Positions 12,501 to 27,500 of a stretch of 64,000 bases of DNA are shown piece after piece. Position numbers and translations under genes: made by a program. Origin of the DNA: Phoronis australis (taxonomy: Eukaryota > Phoronida > Phoronidae). The notes beneath the pieces were generated by a model. The model searched no databases. It saw only the letters and a list, made by a program, of their open reading frames with translations, and was not told the DNA's origin. Within the stretch, counting starts at the first letter, position 1. Every line of letters starts with the position of its first letter. The stretch spans positions 320,131 to 384,130 of the forward strand of contig NMRA01000053.1 of the NCBI GenBank assembly GCA_002633005.1, written 5' to 3'.

Positions 12501-15500
12501 ATGAGAGTGGAGATGAACTAGTGAGTTCCTAATTTTGAGTAGTTGAAAACATACTGATGTTCATGTAAACATTTTGTTATCGCATTTAAAAAATTTATTG
12601 TGCACAATATTTTCTGCTGTGGCCCTTGGGCAGGTTTCTGCTGTTTTAGTGTTCATGTATTCAGTGAGATATATGTAATGTGGTGTTGCTTTTTGCAGAT
12701 GTGGATGAGTGCAAAATGGCTACTGACAACTGTCACATGAATGCCACTTGTAAAAACCTGATTGGTCAGTTTAAGTGCACATGCAAAACTGGCTATAGTG
12801 GCAATGGAACATATTGTGAAGGTAAGTGGTTTGATAAAAGATACTTGCTGGAGTTTGAGACTGGAATGTGTTGTGAAGGTATACATCTTAAGATTCCTTT
12901 TTCTAGAAACGCTACCTCCAAATTGTATGGCTGTGTTGCATCTTAGAATTTTGTTTTTGCTTTGTTTTTCAATGCCTTCTAACACAAATGTATTGCCAAA
13001 GATTTTTTAGGCTTGATAGTGCTTCTAATACATTGCGCATGATGAACATTGGCCTCAGGTGGCCATCCTTTCAACAAACCAGTAAGGTACTTTCCCAGCT
13101 TACGAGCATGAGTTGATTTGGGGCATGTAGCTAACAAACTGTTAATTATGGGAAATTCAATGTTATAATATAATGGGCCTATATGTTAATGTGGTTGCTG
13201 ACAGATTTTAGACTTAATGTCATCTCTTTTTCTTTATGTCAATGACTGAGGTCACTTATACGCTATAGAGTAAATTTAGTCATTTGGGAAAAGCAGGGCT
13301 ACTGAATGTCTTATGTCATTATTTCAGACATGGACGAGTGTGACAAAAATGAAGACAATTGTCATTCCAACGCTACGTGTACTAATGAAGATGGCACGTA
13401 TAGGTGTGACTGTAAAAAGGGTTACAGTGGAAATGGAACTTTTTGCCAAGGTATGCACACCATGCACTCTGTGGTGGTAACTACTCTATCTTGACAGGCA
13501 TGTGCATTTCACTGCCTTTCACATGGGAGACATAAGGCAGGTGATATCTCATTTTGGAACAGCCATGTTATTATTCCACCGACCATCTTCATCATTTTCC
13601 ACTTATCTGGTTTCAGACATCGATGAATGTGTTGAGAAAGGAGCGTGCCATGATCATGCTAACTGCACAAACACGATTGGTAGTTACACGTGCAAATGTA
13701 ATCCAGGCTTTGAAGGCAATGGTACCTTTTGTACAGGTAAAACAATTCTTTGTCTATTAAAGCTTTTGCCTCTTTTGTTTATGTTTCAGAGACTGTATTT
13801 CCAATTTAGTGTTTTAGATGGCCACCGAGGTCACTGCGTGTCATTGTGTTGAGAGTCTTCCTGTGGGGGATGTAGAATGAAAATGGATATTCTCCGATTC
13901 TCCAGTTTTCTTCTGACTTGAATCTTCCTGCATCCATTCCACATTAGAGACGATGCCGTATCACTTTTCCCAAGCTAATGAAAAGTGAAATCTGGTGTTC
14001 TATATTCTTGATGCAGCGCCATTTTTTTTTAAATCGAGATTAGTTTCTGTACTTATGGCCAAGTGCCTGCTGCACAAAAAGTAGTTATTATTGTTTATTG
14101 TTTATAATTCTTGGTTTGTCTTTCATGACGAATCTATTCCTGCTGAAAATTCAAGCCAAAACCCAATTAGAATTGTTAACTGAAGCGCAAGTTTCAATTA
14201 CCCCATTCCCTGCCAACACAATAGAGAGCCAGCTGGCTGGCCTGCCTCAGTTAAGATGGCATCATAAAATTCTCCAACTGAATAGGACTACTTGTGACCT
14301 TTTTGACCTGGATTTTCATATGGAGGACAACCAGAAACCTCTTATATGGCTGAGAACGAATTTTGTAGAAACGATACATCCCAATAGGTTGGTTGCACTT
14401 ACACTGCAATTATTTTACATAAATGAAGTAATATGAAAGATAAGCAATATATCTAATCACACAAGTTTTTATTTTTAAAACATGCATACAAATAGATATA
14501 ATAGGAAAAAGGGAACAACTTTACCCAGAAAATAAACAGGACTGTACAATACTCTAGTTTATAAAAATAATATTGAGAACCTAGGGACAAAGTGAGATCT
14601 GTTAAAAAATACACATCTGTAAATGCTGCGCATCAAAATATACAAATACCTCAACTTACATAATATACACATGTTTAGGTTATGAGCTTCCAAGTTAACA
14701 AAATATGATCAACAAAATACTTATTGTTGAAGGTAAAAACATACCAAAACCATTGCGATGATAGAAAAAATTATACATACCTTTAATCGCATTTGTTTGG
14801 GACAAAATATGAACTTTAAAATCAGCGCATATGTGAACAACGGCAACAACACCAACAACAAAATACTTGTAACTGGAGGTAAAAACAGACCATTACAATT
14901 GTGATAATAGAAGAAACCTATGCATATCTTTAATCACATTTGTTTTTAGCCAAAATATGCTTTTAAGGGGCCTTCAACAACAGGATGCAATACAGTACAA
15001 TATAATACATAAAACATTAATTTGATACAGGTAACATAGCAGCAATTAAAAACAGGTTTAGGGTGAAATTTTGACCAGGAGAGATGAAATAAAGAGATGA
15101 TACTAAATAGTGAGAGCATGTACAATGATGAAAAACGACATAATTAAGAAAGGTAAAGTGTAAGAATGGGTAAGTAAATTACAGCCACTTTTTACTATTA
15201 AGTTTAACAGTATTAATTGAATTGGGGCATTTAATTTCTGGGCTAAGAGAATTCTTTATTACAGCAGCAGCATAAATAAGAGATTTCTCCCCCGTCTCAA
15301 TTTTAATTTTTTCAAAACAAACATTACCAGCAAGGGAAGGTGTAAAGAATATAGCTTTACTGCTGCCGAATTTGTGGCCAAGATATGTTGAAGCAAAGCC
15401 ATCGACACACCTGTTACATGCAACAGGCAGAGAGATATTTATTTCTTATTATTTTAAAACAAAGTGAAACTTAACATTACATCAACTTATATAAACATCA

Positions 15501-18500
15501 GAATTACTTAATAATCACTGAAACAAAGTATACACTAAACATCAGCATGGCATGTGCAGAGTGTACAATAAGTCTAAGTATTAATGAACTATGTACAATA
15601 ATCTGCTTTACAAAACCCTTTTAATATTATACAACACTTGTTTAAGGTGAGATCAGTTACAAAAGTAACAGCAGCAACAAGTCATTGGCTTGGTCCACAA
15701 CATTAGAAATGAACCAGAAAGTCAGACCAAAGAGAAATGAGCAAACCATGACACAAAAAATAAGCCTGGCAACTGCTTCACAAAACTCAACTATTAATAA
15801 TGTTTGTAAAAATACAAGGGGAATTTAAGAGCATGGCAGACTCCCTATTCAAAACAAAATCAAATGGCGCTTAGAGATGTCCCACCTACATTTCAGTGAA
15901 AAATATGAAAAAATTAGATTCCCTTTAGAGATGTCATGCCAACGACATAGTGTGACATGCAGACAGACCTTTGTAAATACTATGTCTCTGACATTGTGCT
16001 ATGAGCGACAAAAATTATGCCAACGACATTGTGTGACATACAGACGGAATGCCAAAGGTTTGGACTTAAAACTGTAAATTTCATAAAAATTAATGAAAAA
16101 TTCACATAGCTTTCATTTACAAAATTGAAGCAGAGTTTAAATAACAATGTTCATATACCACTTCTCTATATCACAGCTCAAAACTAGCACCAAGCAAACA
16201 GCAAAGCACTGCCGCAACCGGCAAAGTGCTTCTCAGAATTTTGCATGTTATATAGGACTATTGCAGGGGATTCAGCAGTTAACCCATTATGACAAGAACT
16301 GTGAACTGACGTTTGTACCTGGCATTCTGTCCTCGCATTGCATCTTTCCTTAAGTCTTCTTTAGCTACTTCTCGCATAAAAAAATTCATGTATTTTTTAA
16401 TCCTTGTTTGGTCTAAATCTTGTGTTAAGTAGTTCACTGTGTAACCATTAAACAAAACTCTTGCTTTGGGACCTCTGCGTTGTTTCCCTTTGACAAATCC
16501 ACTGACTGAAAAAAGGCATACAAAGTTAGAGTTCATAACACGTACCCGACTTGCAGGGTGTAATGAATGTTGAAAATCCCATTCACTTTTCCTCAAAGGC
16601 AAGTATGAAACACAAAGTATACAGAAGGAAAAATATAAGTTAAATCAAATAAGACTGTAATTTTGTATTTTTTAATGTTAATGGTTTCATCACTTTTGAA
16701 TGTAATTATTAAAACCTATAAAATCTAGGCAATGACCATTGCCTCTGATGCCAAATAAAAATCTATTCGGCGTAATCACACAAACACCTCACCCTCACAA
16801 AAATTTCCGCAACAATTCAGCTTAAAATCGAACTCTCAAAAAATCAGTCATTACGGGGTAGGTAAGGTAAATTACATCGCGGTGAATGCCGAGGAAGTTA
16901 CGTAAAATCACGCCTGTAAATGAACACAGTCCATGGGACACGAATCTTAAAAAACCACCTAATATCTGCTATGCTATTTTGCAAGTGTCACACGCGAGGT
17001 CACGCGCTCTCTCAGTCTCGCGCTTGTCCTTGCCTAACTCAATGGAAATAGTTTGTGGTTGGTGCGCACGATGAAAAAGTTAACCGCTACTAAAAAGTGG
17101 AATTCGAATTCTTTGCCATAATCATCTTACTTCAGCAAACATGCTTCATGGAAGATATGTACAGAACCAGAAATGATCGCTGAAGAAAGTAAGCGCTTTT
17201 TAAGTGAAATTTAACCAGCGGAGGGGCTACGTGTTGCCTAGGGGTAGGCCTACAGGTACTTACAGTTACATGGGAGCAGGTTTGCGAGAAACAACTGATA
17301 CGGGGAAGGCCTGAAGGCTGTAATAAATTCACATAACAAAAATAGTAGACCTAACGCGCAAGAAGCAATACGTTAAAATGTGCACCATTCTCTGGTTGTA
17401 TCCTGTCACTGTGTACCTTAGTACTTACCTCTATTCCCTAAGCGCTTGAGCGTTGGGTAGTTGACCGTGTCGAATTTCACTCGAGTCCACGACTTTCGAG
17501 TTTCCGTGTCCAGGCCAGTCGGGAAACTTAACGAAACAGATTAGTGCTTACACCCTCATCCATGCACGGTTGGCGTCTGCCCTGTTGCCACTCTTATCCA
17601 CAGCTTGGCACTTCTCGCCTACTTTGAAAAAAATCCGCAATCGCAAACTACGTAGGCCTACTCAAACATCACTGGAAGTTCGACTGAAGCACGTGAGATT
17701 GTTTACTTCGGTAAATGACGACAATATACCGACGCTTAAAAAGAAGTTCTCAATTGCTATTCGTTTTAACAAAATATTTCTCCTTATAGTGTAATATGTT
17801 ATATAGTGAAACTTGCGTTTTATTGAATCAAATTGATTGTGGTACATTGTGGCCTTTTGGTAGGAAATAATAAGTTGCCTCATGGCGGCGAATCACAATA
17901 TACCCTTTGTAAATTCTTGCGCTCAGCTTGTACACAAGGTGGTAAATTTTTATATTAATAAAAACTTTATTTTCTGGCCTAGAAAGAAAATTCAAAGTTC
18001 TAAATGCTTAGTTTTTCGCGGGGAATTCGGTTAGGCAGGTAGATTTTTAAAATAAACTTTATTTTTTTTGCCAACAGTCGACAGGCACGTAGTTTTATGG
18101 CATAATGAGGTGTCATTAAAGGATTACGTACGTGACCAAGCCACCCAAGCAGCTGGACTGAATTCAATGGGCTATTGTGTTCGCATTAGCAAACTCCAAC
18201 CGTCGGACGAAGGCCGTCCGACGGTCAATTTTCAGCTGGGAAGGGTCTGTCATGGGTCATTTTTCCCCACTTGTGTTTTTTCTGGTCATCTATACATGTA
18301 ACTGTTGCGACTGTTCACTTTGGCATTTTCATTTTTTATTTAAGAAAAGAGCTAATCAGCTATATTTTTTCTTGTGAAATATTCCTATAATCCGTTAGAC
18401 GTCATTTGCTGACATTCCTAACGATCAAGATGTCGCATCTGTTTCAAGTTATTAGACTCCAACCCAATATAGGTCTCTGCAATGAAGTCATTGTTCACCT

Positions 18501-21500
18501 TCTAGTTTTTGGTTAAATTTTAGAAAAGTGATGCTTTGATTCAGTGTTTTTTGTGTTCATCTTCTGCGATTAGCAGCATGTTCGCCAGATAATTTTCAAG
18601 CTGCTTGCTTCTATTTCCAGTTGTAACGAACAAAGTGATTGTTGGTGATAGGGTTGTTTACATTACTGATAAGTTATAAAAAAGATGGCTAGAAATTTCA
18701 TTTTTAATCTCTGTTTTAGACATTCAAGATTGTTTACCAAACCCGTGCCAAAACAATGGGTATTGCCGTAACCTTGAAGGACGATACGAATGTTTGTGTG
18801 AAGCAGGCTGGTCGGGCCAGAACTGTACTGAGGGTTTGTGCTTATTTCTGATTATTTTGGTGCATTTTTCGATTTTACCATGTTCTTTAAAAGAAGGAAT
18901 AAGGTAATTTTACCCTTATTTAGCACATGTTTTTTAATTTTCCACAAAAATAAAGATTCAGGACATTTTAGAATATTACAAGCATGATTTTAAGTGTATA
19001 GATGTCATAAAACAGCATTTCCATTATTTGCAAAAAGTATGTCATTGAAAAATGGAATGGAAAAGTGGCCTTTTTTGGTTATTATCTTTGTGCAAAATAA
19101 GTGGAGTATTACCATATATGATAACTGTCAATGCTGTATTATGACATATGCAATGACCTTTGACATTTTGTGAAAAGTTCATTTCTCTGTTAGCTGAACC
19201 TGTCTCATTAGGGTATATTATTAGTTACTATCTCTGATTGGTTTATTACGTGCGTGATCTATTGTGCAATTTGGGACTGTTGCAAACAGTGGTCTGGCCA
19301 CACAACTGACTGTCTTTTGCTCTCCCAAAACTTATTACTGATTCATTGTAGTGTAGTATTTGTCAGGACACACTGTTATCCACCCAATTTCCATCTCTAG
19401 TGACAGTAATTCTCCACACGTTTGAAATGAAACTATTTACCAAAATTGTAATTTTCGCATTTTCTCAAAAGGCTGATTACTGTACTGCAAACAATGTTGT
19501 TTTATGACACCTACTCAGTGCAAACTATATAGATGGATTAAAATTTCTTTATCTTTATTTTTGATGTGAAATTTGACAAACTGAATTTCACTTGTTGGCC
19601 AAATTTTGTGATAAATAAATGATGAATTACTGCAGCTATTTCTAGCAAGTATAACCCCACGGTGGAGCTCAGACCCTGAGCAAAATGCATTTATTGGCTG
19701 TGCTGTCAGTAAAGTTACTTTTATATTGCAAAATTAAAGCAGCCAATTCGACAAGGCTTTCTTAATTTCACAAACACCTGATCTGGGACCGATCTGTGAT
19801 TCACTCGCTCTAGGGCTGGAAGTCAATGTGATGATGGCACCTTTAATTTCAAGATCTTTTTGTAATGAGAGAGTTTTCTTGTTGCTTTTTTGAAAATCAT
19901 TTGCAAGTGAGTCTAATTGAGATATTTGTTTTCACAAAATCCTTAATGCTAATCACTTGTATTTTTTCATTATACAGAGATGGACATGTGCTCTGGATCT
20001 CCGTGCAAGAACTCGGGAACATGTAACAACTTTAGAACATCTTACAATTGCTCGTGCTCAGCTGGCTTCAAAGGTGTCCATTGTGAGACAGGTAAAAAGC
20101 GCCACCTTTACATTCTTCATCTGCACTTTTGGAGAAAAATCATTAGAGCAAAAGCAAGGTTGTTGATCTTACAATTGTCTCTTTGCTTGTATACATTAAT
20201 AAAGGCTGGCATGTGTAGTGACATCTTATTAATAAGACATTAAGGTACAGTTCTACTCAGTGGACATTTATCCTGAGGTACCTTCTTACAGCTTGTTTCA
20301 ACAAGCTGAATTAAAATTATTAGCTGTTTGTTAGGTTACACTTAGTCACAACTTTGTGGAGTTAAGTTTAGTCTAATATTCTGCGCATTTAGCTTCCATG
20401 CCAGAATTTTATTAAGGGTGTTGCTTACTTAATGGTAGTGATATTCAACTGATTTGATCTATGAACAGAATGGTTTACTACCCTAATAGTCTGATAGTTG
20501 GTGTACGCTTTTCTATGAATTTCTGATTGAATTAGCATTATCAGGCAATGCCCCATACCATCACCCAGAGGTTCTTTAGTAAAAAAATAGTGCCGGTGAT
20601 CTGATACACGTTGCATCAGACATGCCTAGGCTGCTCATCAAACACCACAAATCATTTTCATTTATTAATAAACGTATAACACATAATAAGACCGACCTGA
20701 TCGAGAGATTGGACACAGGAGTCTACCACTGGGGTCCAGTGTGAAGAGGAGACAGACACTCAACCCACTACTAGCCCACATTGCCTCCTCATGGTTTGCT
20801 GCATTCAAGCTGGATACAGTGATTTGTTAATGTAAATTTCCGGTCTTGGGGTTTTACACATATCTTACTGTAGTTTTTCTTAACTTTAAGAAATTGTCCT
20901 CTATAACTTTGATGGGACACCAACCACTGGAGATGACGACTTGGTGATGGTAGATGTCAGTAATGGGGTTCCTATTTGCGGCAAAGTCTATAGGAAGCTG
21001 TATGTGAGTGTGCTTTTAGCTGTTATATTGAGGAGTTTGTCAGGATCAATCGACATGGTATTGTTTAAGTTAGAATTATTTTAGGAATGAGTATTAGTAT
21101 TTAGTATTACTGTTATTTGTTGTTTTAGTATTTTTTAAAATTGATTACCGCTTATGGATTCCCCAGAGTTTGTAGAATTGCTTGCACAACGTAAGTTTTT
21201 TATTATAACTGTATAATCAACAATTTTGTTCTTCTGGAGGTGGGGTCTTTAAGGGTCTTTCATTGGGTTGTTGATGATAAGGTGAAAGCATTATGTTTGT
21301 AGTTATGCACCATCATTGATAGTTTTATTTTTGCTTGCTATTTTGATAATGCAGTTGCTTTGAAACTAAAGACTGGATTTTTGCTGGTTACAGGTCAGTA
21401 TGAATGGCTATGTTGTTACGCATGAGGCCAAGTTAAAGCAAAATCCACCCGGTGACTTTGACGGGAAGAAGTCGGACACGAATGTTGTGGCACCCTTTTG

Positions 21501-24500
21501 GAGTGACATGCAGACAGTGTCGGCCAGTGGCTTGTATGTGCAAGCGTACAATACTACCCACAATGCATTCCTTGAGAAGGTGAAGACAGATTTACAGAGC
21601 AAAGATGGCACATTTCAACCTCACCTGGTTGTCGTAGCAACGTGGTCAGGCGCGAGTCCATATCCAGCATCCACGTATGCAGGAAAAGAGGTGAACTTAC
21701 ATTTGTGGGAATGAAAAGTGTATTGTGTTCAAATACGGTAAAAGGTGACCAATTTGTGACAAAGTTAATTGCCAGAATTACCCTCAGTCTGTTTTTTCAT
21801 TTTTCAAAAGTTCATGATGTTGCTGTGAATGCCTGTAATTTTTCAAATCGTGATCTGATGCTTGATCACTCACAAGATTTTACCGTAGTTGTGAGTATGA
21901 GATGAAGGCGTCCTTTATAATCTCTCAGAATCTTCGCGTACACAATGATTTGTGGGACTGGCTGGAGCCTATGATGGAACACTAATTCTGAACAACTGAG
22001 AGCACACTCCATTGAGGATCTTGAGAGTTGTGTTTTGACTTCTTGTGCAGTTGAATTAGTCATGAACATGAATTTCATCTAGTGCGGTAGCCTATTGTTT
22101 TTTAAGTGAAGCTTGTTTAGTGTCTCCCATGGTTTTTTCCCCCGACCTATCCTCTGAAGCAGTTCAGGACTTTTTTCTTGTGTACATTTCTATGCTATTC
22201 TAGAAGTTTTGATGAGCTTACTAATAACCTACTTCAACTTTAGGTGGCGGTATGATTGGAAAGTCGTGTTATAATATTCAGCATTGTCTGTAATTTCCTG
22301 ATCTGAAGGTTTTAGTTCAAACAAATGTCTGAAACAATCTCTTGTAATGTGGTTGTATTTAACTAGTAAATATTTGCTTTTGTGTCACTTTAAAAATGTC
22401 TGCACATTTTCTATAAGAAGTTAACAAAAGCAATGTTATATTCTACATTCAACACTTCGTGGTATTCATGTTTTCCTTTCAATTTATTCTATTAGGACAT
22501 CACTTTCCAAGTTGCCATGGTAACTGACTACAAAAAGACGTACACAATATTCAACTATGACCCCGACCTTTTGACCTGGAAAAAAGACAGTGATCCGCTA
22601 AGGAGGATCTTCATTGGCTACTCTTGTGAAAGTTCTAATCCAACGATAGCCTCAGAGGCTCCATACACTGTATGGAATCAAACAAATACAGGTATGATAT
22701 TCAAATCTGTGGCACAGGCTGCTTGTGTTTCTTTGCATTGCCTCCAGACTGCACTACTGTAAACAAAATCGGTGGTTTTACATAATTAGTCAGAAATGAG
22801 AAATTTTGGTTGCTCTTTCTTTATAACTGTAACAAGCAGCTTGTGTTTTAACAAAAAAGCATTGTCTCTTTGTTGAGGCATCAAAACTTGCTGGCACAAT
22901 TTGATTAGAAGAAATTAGCTTACTTTGAACATCTATATGACACGGTGTGCATCAACGCAATTTCTTAAGTTGATATGTTATGCGTTGCACTCATTTAATG
23001 AATACCGCCTAGAGAGCCTCTTTGCAAGGCTAATTTTTTGCAAAAATGCTCTCAGTGACCCTCTATCATAATGATTTAGGTAAATCCATAATTGACCCGG
23101 GCTGGTGATTTGACCAGAAGTTTGTCGTTCAAAACTTGTCTACAATCCCTTTTAAAAGTAGATTGATCGAAATTCTGCTTTAATCTATTGCAGATAAACC
23201 AGGTCGATTTATTTATGAAATGGGTCCAGTTAATGACCTTGGCTTCTGCAATGCATGGTACAATGAACAGAAGGCTGGTGACATCTCACAGTCACTGGAA
23301 CTCAGCTTTGCATGTCCCTGCACAACAACAGAAGCAGACGTGGACTCAGATTTCTCTAAAGATGGCAGCACTGGTTGCTACGATTCAGATGTGAAGAATA
23401 ATACCAAACAACGCTGTTGTTATGACAGGTACAGTACTGCTTTAGATTTCAGATAATGTTTTACGGCAGTAGCTTTATCACAGTTTTTGTGAACCTGTAA
23501 AACTGGTCTTAGTTGAAACAAAATGCGTAATTTTCAATTTATGTTATTAATTAGTTAGTACTTATTAATAACTCAACTCCAGTGGCACATTGAAGGGGGG
23601 GGCAAGGGGACCATCCCCCAAAATTCTCCCATATTCCGTTTGGCACTTCGGGGGTTCAAATGTCTGACGGGAAAATCCTGGTTAGTACTCTGTCCTGCCC
23701 CCCAACTCAAAATCCTGGATCCGCCCCTAAACTCTGCTAGCTTTTGCACAAGATTGTTTCTGGAGGCTGTTTTAATCTTGATATTTGAGAATTTTGAAGG
23801 ATAATTTATCCGCATAGCTCATTCTGTTAAATTATCCCTCACACCAAGTATTGACAATTTGTGTGATGATCCAGTTATCTGTTGCTTGTTCAAATTTGAG
23901 GCCTTGAAAACTTGTTACAAAAATTGGACAATGCTTGCATATTAACCTGACTTCAAAAGTTATTTCTTAACTGTTAAAATTCAAAGCTTTTGCTTTGCTA
24001 TCTGAAATGGGTTTCAAACCAAAGGTCAAGTTAATAAATTAGTGTGATTGCATTTTGTTGTGCAAACTTGAGCTAATCTGGAGATGTTAGTATCACTGGA
24101 AAATACACTGGTATCACATTAGCAGGTATTTCAGACAAGATTGGAAAGTGCAAGATTATCTGTTTTGAGAATACAGAATTGAATCTACACTTGATTTTGG
24201 TTATTGTCGATTCTATTTGTCTTGTGTTAGTGTCTGCCAATAACGTTACGAACCATTGCAGCTCTAGCTCACTTCTGATTGGTTATCCCGGTGGTGGTTA
24301 CATCACTACCATGATGGTGTCAGGTGATAACAGCACTGAGATTGGGTACAAGGCATGCTGTGAGGGAACGTTGAAGGATTATTGCGGCCTCTTCTATCAG
24401 CTGCGACCATCCGATACATGCATTCGGTACTCAAAGGGGGCAGGTAAAGCCAACGTTCCTGATGTTCCCCTAAGTGCAAAAACATTTTAGCAAATATTTT

Positions 24501-27500
24501 TGTTACGGTATTATTCTTCGCTTGTTTACCTCGCACTATGGTGGACAAGTGAAAGTTGTCAAAATTTCCCAACAGATTAAAGATTAAGAAAATAATTGTT
24601 TATTACAAGCTTGTTTTATATTGTGTAAATCTTAAAAATCAACACTTGGTGAAAGTGTACATCAATTTCCGAAAGGTAATTAGCCTTTCGAATTAAGAAA
24701 AATTACACTTAAACATTTTTGTGCAATATAAATGAGGAATTAGGGCAATTTTGGGAGAAATGAATAAAGGGTTTTAGTGGCTAAAAGTGTTTGTCACTCT
24801 AACTCATCAAGTGAATGATATGCATTTCTTAATATGCTCACGAATTTCAGAAAGTGTGTTTCTGTATTGACGTTTATTTGCTAGTTAATACACATCCCAC
24901 TCCAGTTTATACATTGCAATGCAGAGTCATTATGTGAAGTACAAAATAATGGCAATTGATACCGTGAAAAGTCAATGTTTCAGGTACTACCTTCAATCTT
25001 ATCTTAATCAGGGATTTTTTGTGTTGAAACTGTATTCAGAAGCCAGTATTCAGTTGTAAAATGTTACCGATTTATTAACTTTGTCGTGATTGACAGTTTC
25101 ATTCAAAAAAAATTTTCCCATTTAACTTTCATATTAGATGATACTACTATTTGTTTTGTTATTTTGTATTTTTTCAAATCTTCATCGGTTTTGTTTTTTT
25201 GTATCATTAGCCAAGCCCCCTGCATTCAAAGACATGCCCAAGACACTGACTGTCACACTCGGCAAGGAATTTGTCTTCCAATTGATGGCTGATCCAGGAT
25301 CACCAAACGGATCCGTGACATTCAAACTGATGACGGACCCCGTGGCAGCGTCTAACTTCTCCTTAGGTATGTCAAAATTTAGTGAATGTTAAGCGGATGA
25401 TTTCTATTTGCTTTCTACAGATTGAATTTGAGAAGCCTGTCAAAAGAATCGGTTCTCAAAAAACTTTTTGAGGTTAAGACTTGTGCATTCCATATGTGTT
25501 TGTAATATCCTCTTTCTAGAATACCACGCTGCCCAATTCAATTATGTTGTATTTACCCACAATGCTGTGTGTTTGTTGAGCACTTATCTGAAAGCTCAGT
25601 ACACTGCTGCCATGAAAATAACTATTTTACATTAAAGTCAGTTTGCCATCATGCCATTGAATAATGTTGTGTTGCAAAGCAGGCATAAAAATTGAAAAGC
25701 TGAGTAAAGAGTTACAGATTGCTATCCACTTAACTTACTTAGCAAAAAAGTGTGTTAACAGCCCTGCCTTTCAAAAACTAAGCCAGTCATGCAAAGTGTT
25801 TTTCTACCTTCAAAAAGAGGAGGGTTGAGTTCAGGATGTGAGAATACCCAACATTTGTTTTCTATGTGTCTACTGTTATACAGTTTCCTACTGTGTATCT
25901 GCATAGATCGTGGACAACAGATTTGCGACTCTGTCACTCTGTATTTTCTTATGAAATTCCTAGTGGAGGTACTGCGTGTGCTAATCGTTGCTTCTGGTTA
26001 ATTATTAGCTTTACAATAATTATAATACTTAGACATTAGAAACATGACTGTGTGTCAGTTGGGGGTGATTCTGGACAAAATACTACTGGGAACACTTAAC
26101 AATAGACCAGATCTTTATCTGAATTTAAAAACTACTCTCCAGCTGAAAGTTGAAACTAAATGAAAGATATCTGTGTTACATCTTTTTAATTTTTCCTGTT
26201 ACTATGCTTTGCGCAGTGTTGTTTTTGTTTCTTTACGAGTTTGTTCTCGCTACTTTTCAGTAAACAACACATTTACGTGGACGCCTATGACTGTCAATGA
26301 GTCGTACTCGATAAAGTTCATCGCTACTGATGACACTAATAATTTAACGGCTCTCTATTGGCCGAACATACTGTTATGTAACTGCGGTGACCATGGCGCA
26401 TGTCAGTCGCAAGGCAACACGGTGAATAAAGGTTAGTGACATTGTGTCTGTTGACCTTTATGAGGATTATAGGTACTCAGGGCTTGGAGTTTTCCGCGGA
26501 AACGCGGATTTCCGCTTTTTTCAAATGTTCTGTCCGCGCATTTTATTATATTTCCGCGTAAAAAAATCGGATTAGATATAAAATTCCTGCGGCAAATTCC
26601 TTTCTTACCGCAGCGTTGCAGACGACATTCACCTCGAAAAGCGGAAGTTGCTCTTTATGTTTCGGAGGAACGTGAATTGTCAACATTGCCGGGGCACGTG
26701 GGATAGCGTGGTGGGATTTTCAATGGCGTTGCTACTGATGGCGGTTACGTTTTTTGTTTTTTGTCCTCTCGATTTTTGTCGGGGAAAAGTTCACATGGAC
26801 CATTTCAAGGCTGGGTAGCGCACACGATTTGGGCCGTAAAAGTTTCCGCGTTTTTTGTCATTGGTCATTCTAAGCCCTGAGGTACACAATCCAATATGTA
26901 ATCACAATTTAAATCCACAGAGTATCGCAAGCATTTTTAAGTCTGGTCCGCGTGCCATCTGTTGACCACACGACGTGACCTAATATATATGTAAGTTTGA
27001 AAAGGTCTCTTCTCTGACTGGGACTCGAACCCGGGACTAACTGTGCAGGCACTCATCATGAAATTTTTCAATTAATGACTGATAAACATTTTTCAGATCG
27101 ATTTTACATTGGCAAGTGTAGCTGTCAATCAGGTTTCAGTGGAGAATTTTGTGAGAAAGACCCGTGTAGCAGTCAGCCATGTTATCCTGGAGTCGCATGT
27201 ACTGTTGAAGAGAAGGGGTACAAGTGTGCCTCCTGTCCACAGGGTCTCGTAGGCAATGGCATTAGGTGCAATGGTAGGTGTCAAAAGTTGCCCGCATGAA
27301 AATTAAAACATTGAACTGCTGCTAGCTGTTTTACTATTGTGTCAAGAGTCGTAATTTTCTTTACTAAAGATGAAAGTGTATTGAATACAAATTGACTCGT
27401 GGTATTTCTTTTTATGCACCCACATATTTATATGTGGTCGCATATTGCCGTCATCTCTGTCTGGGCGTCCAGCGTCTGCGGCTGTATCTTTTAAATCCCT

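Larger units (their letters stand above)
13737..18719 (+). other. Largest intron, host of antisense gene and LINE remnant
   Basis: About 5 kb without plus-strand exons. Composition turns A-rich on plus between about 14.46 and 17.0 kb, opposite to the neighbouring introns. An 11-bp perfect hairpin is at 18199-18225. Confidence 0.8.

Noticed and set aside
18068-18301. Open frame after an acceptor-like TTGCCAACAG, as an extra exon of the EGF gene
   Set aside because: No EGF cysteine pattern, no donor giving the needed phase 1, and the neighbouring exons already join in phase.
24231-24261. Earlier acceptor TTAG for the AMOP extension exon
   Set aside because: Phase required by the upstream exon would read into TAA within a few codons; the CATTGCAG acceptor keeps the frame.
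27002-27060. tRNA gene
   Set aside because: Perfect B-box only; no A-box, acceptor stem or cloverleaf, so called a SINE fragment.
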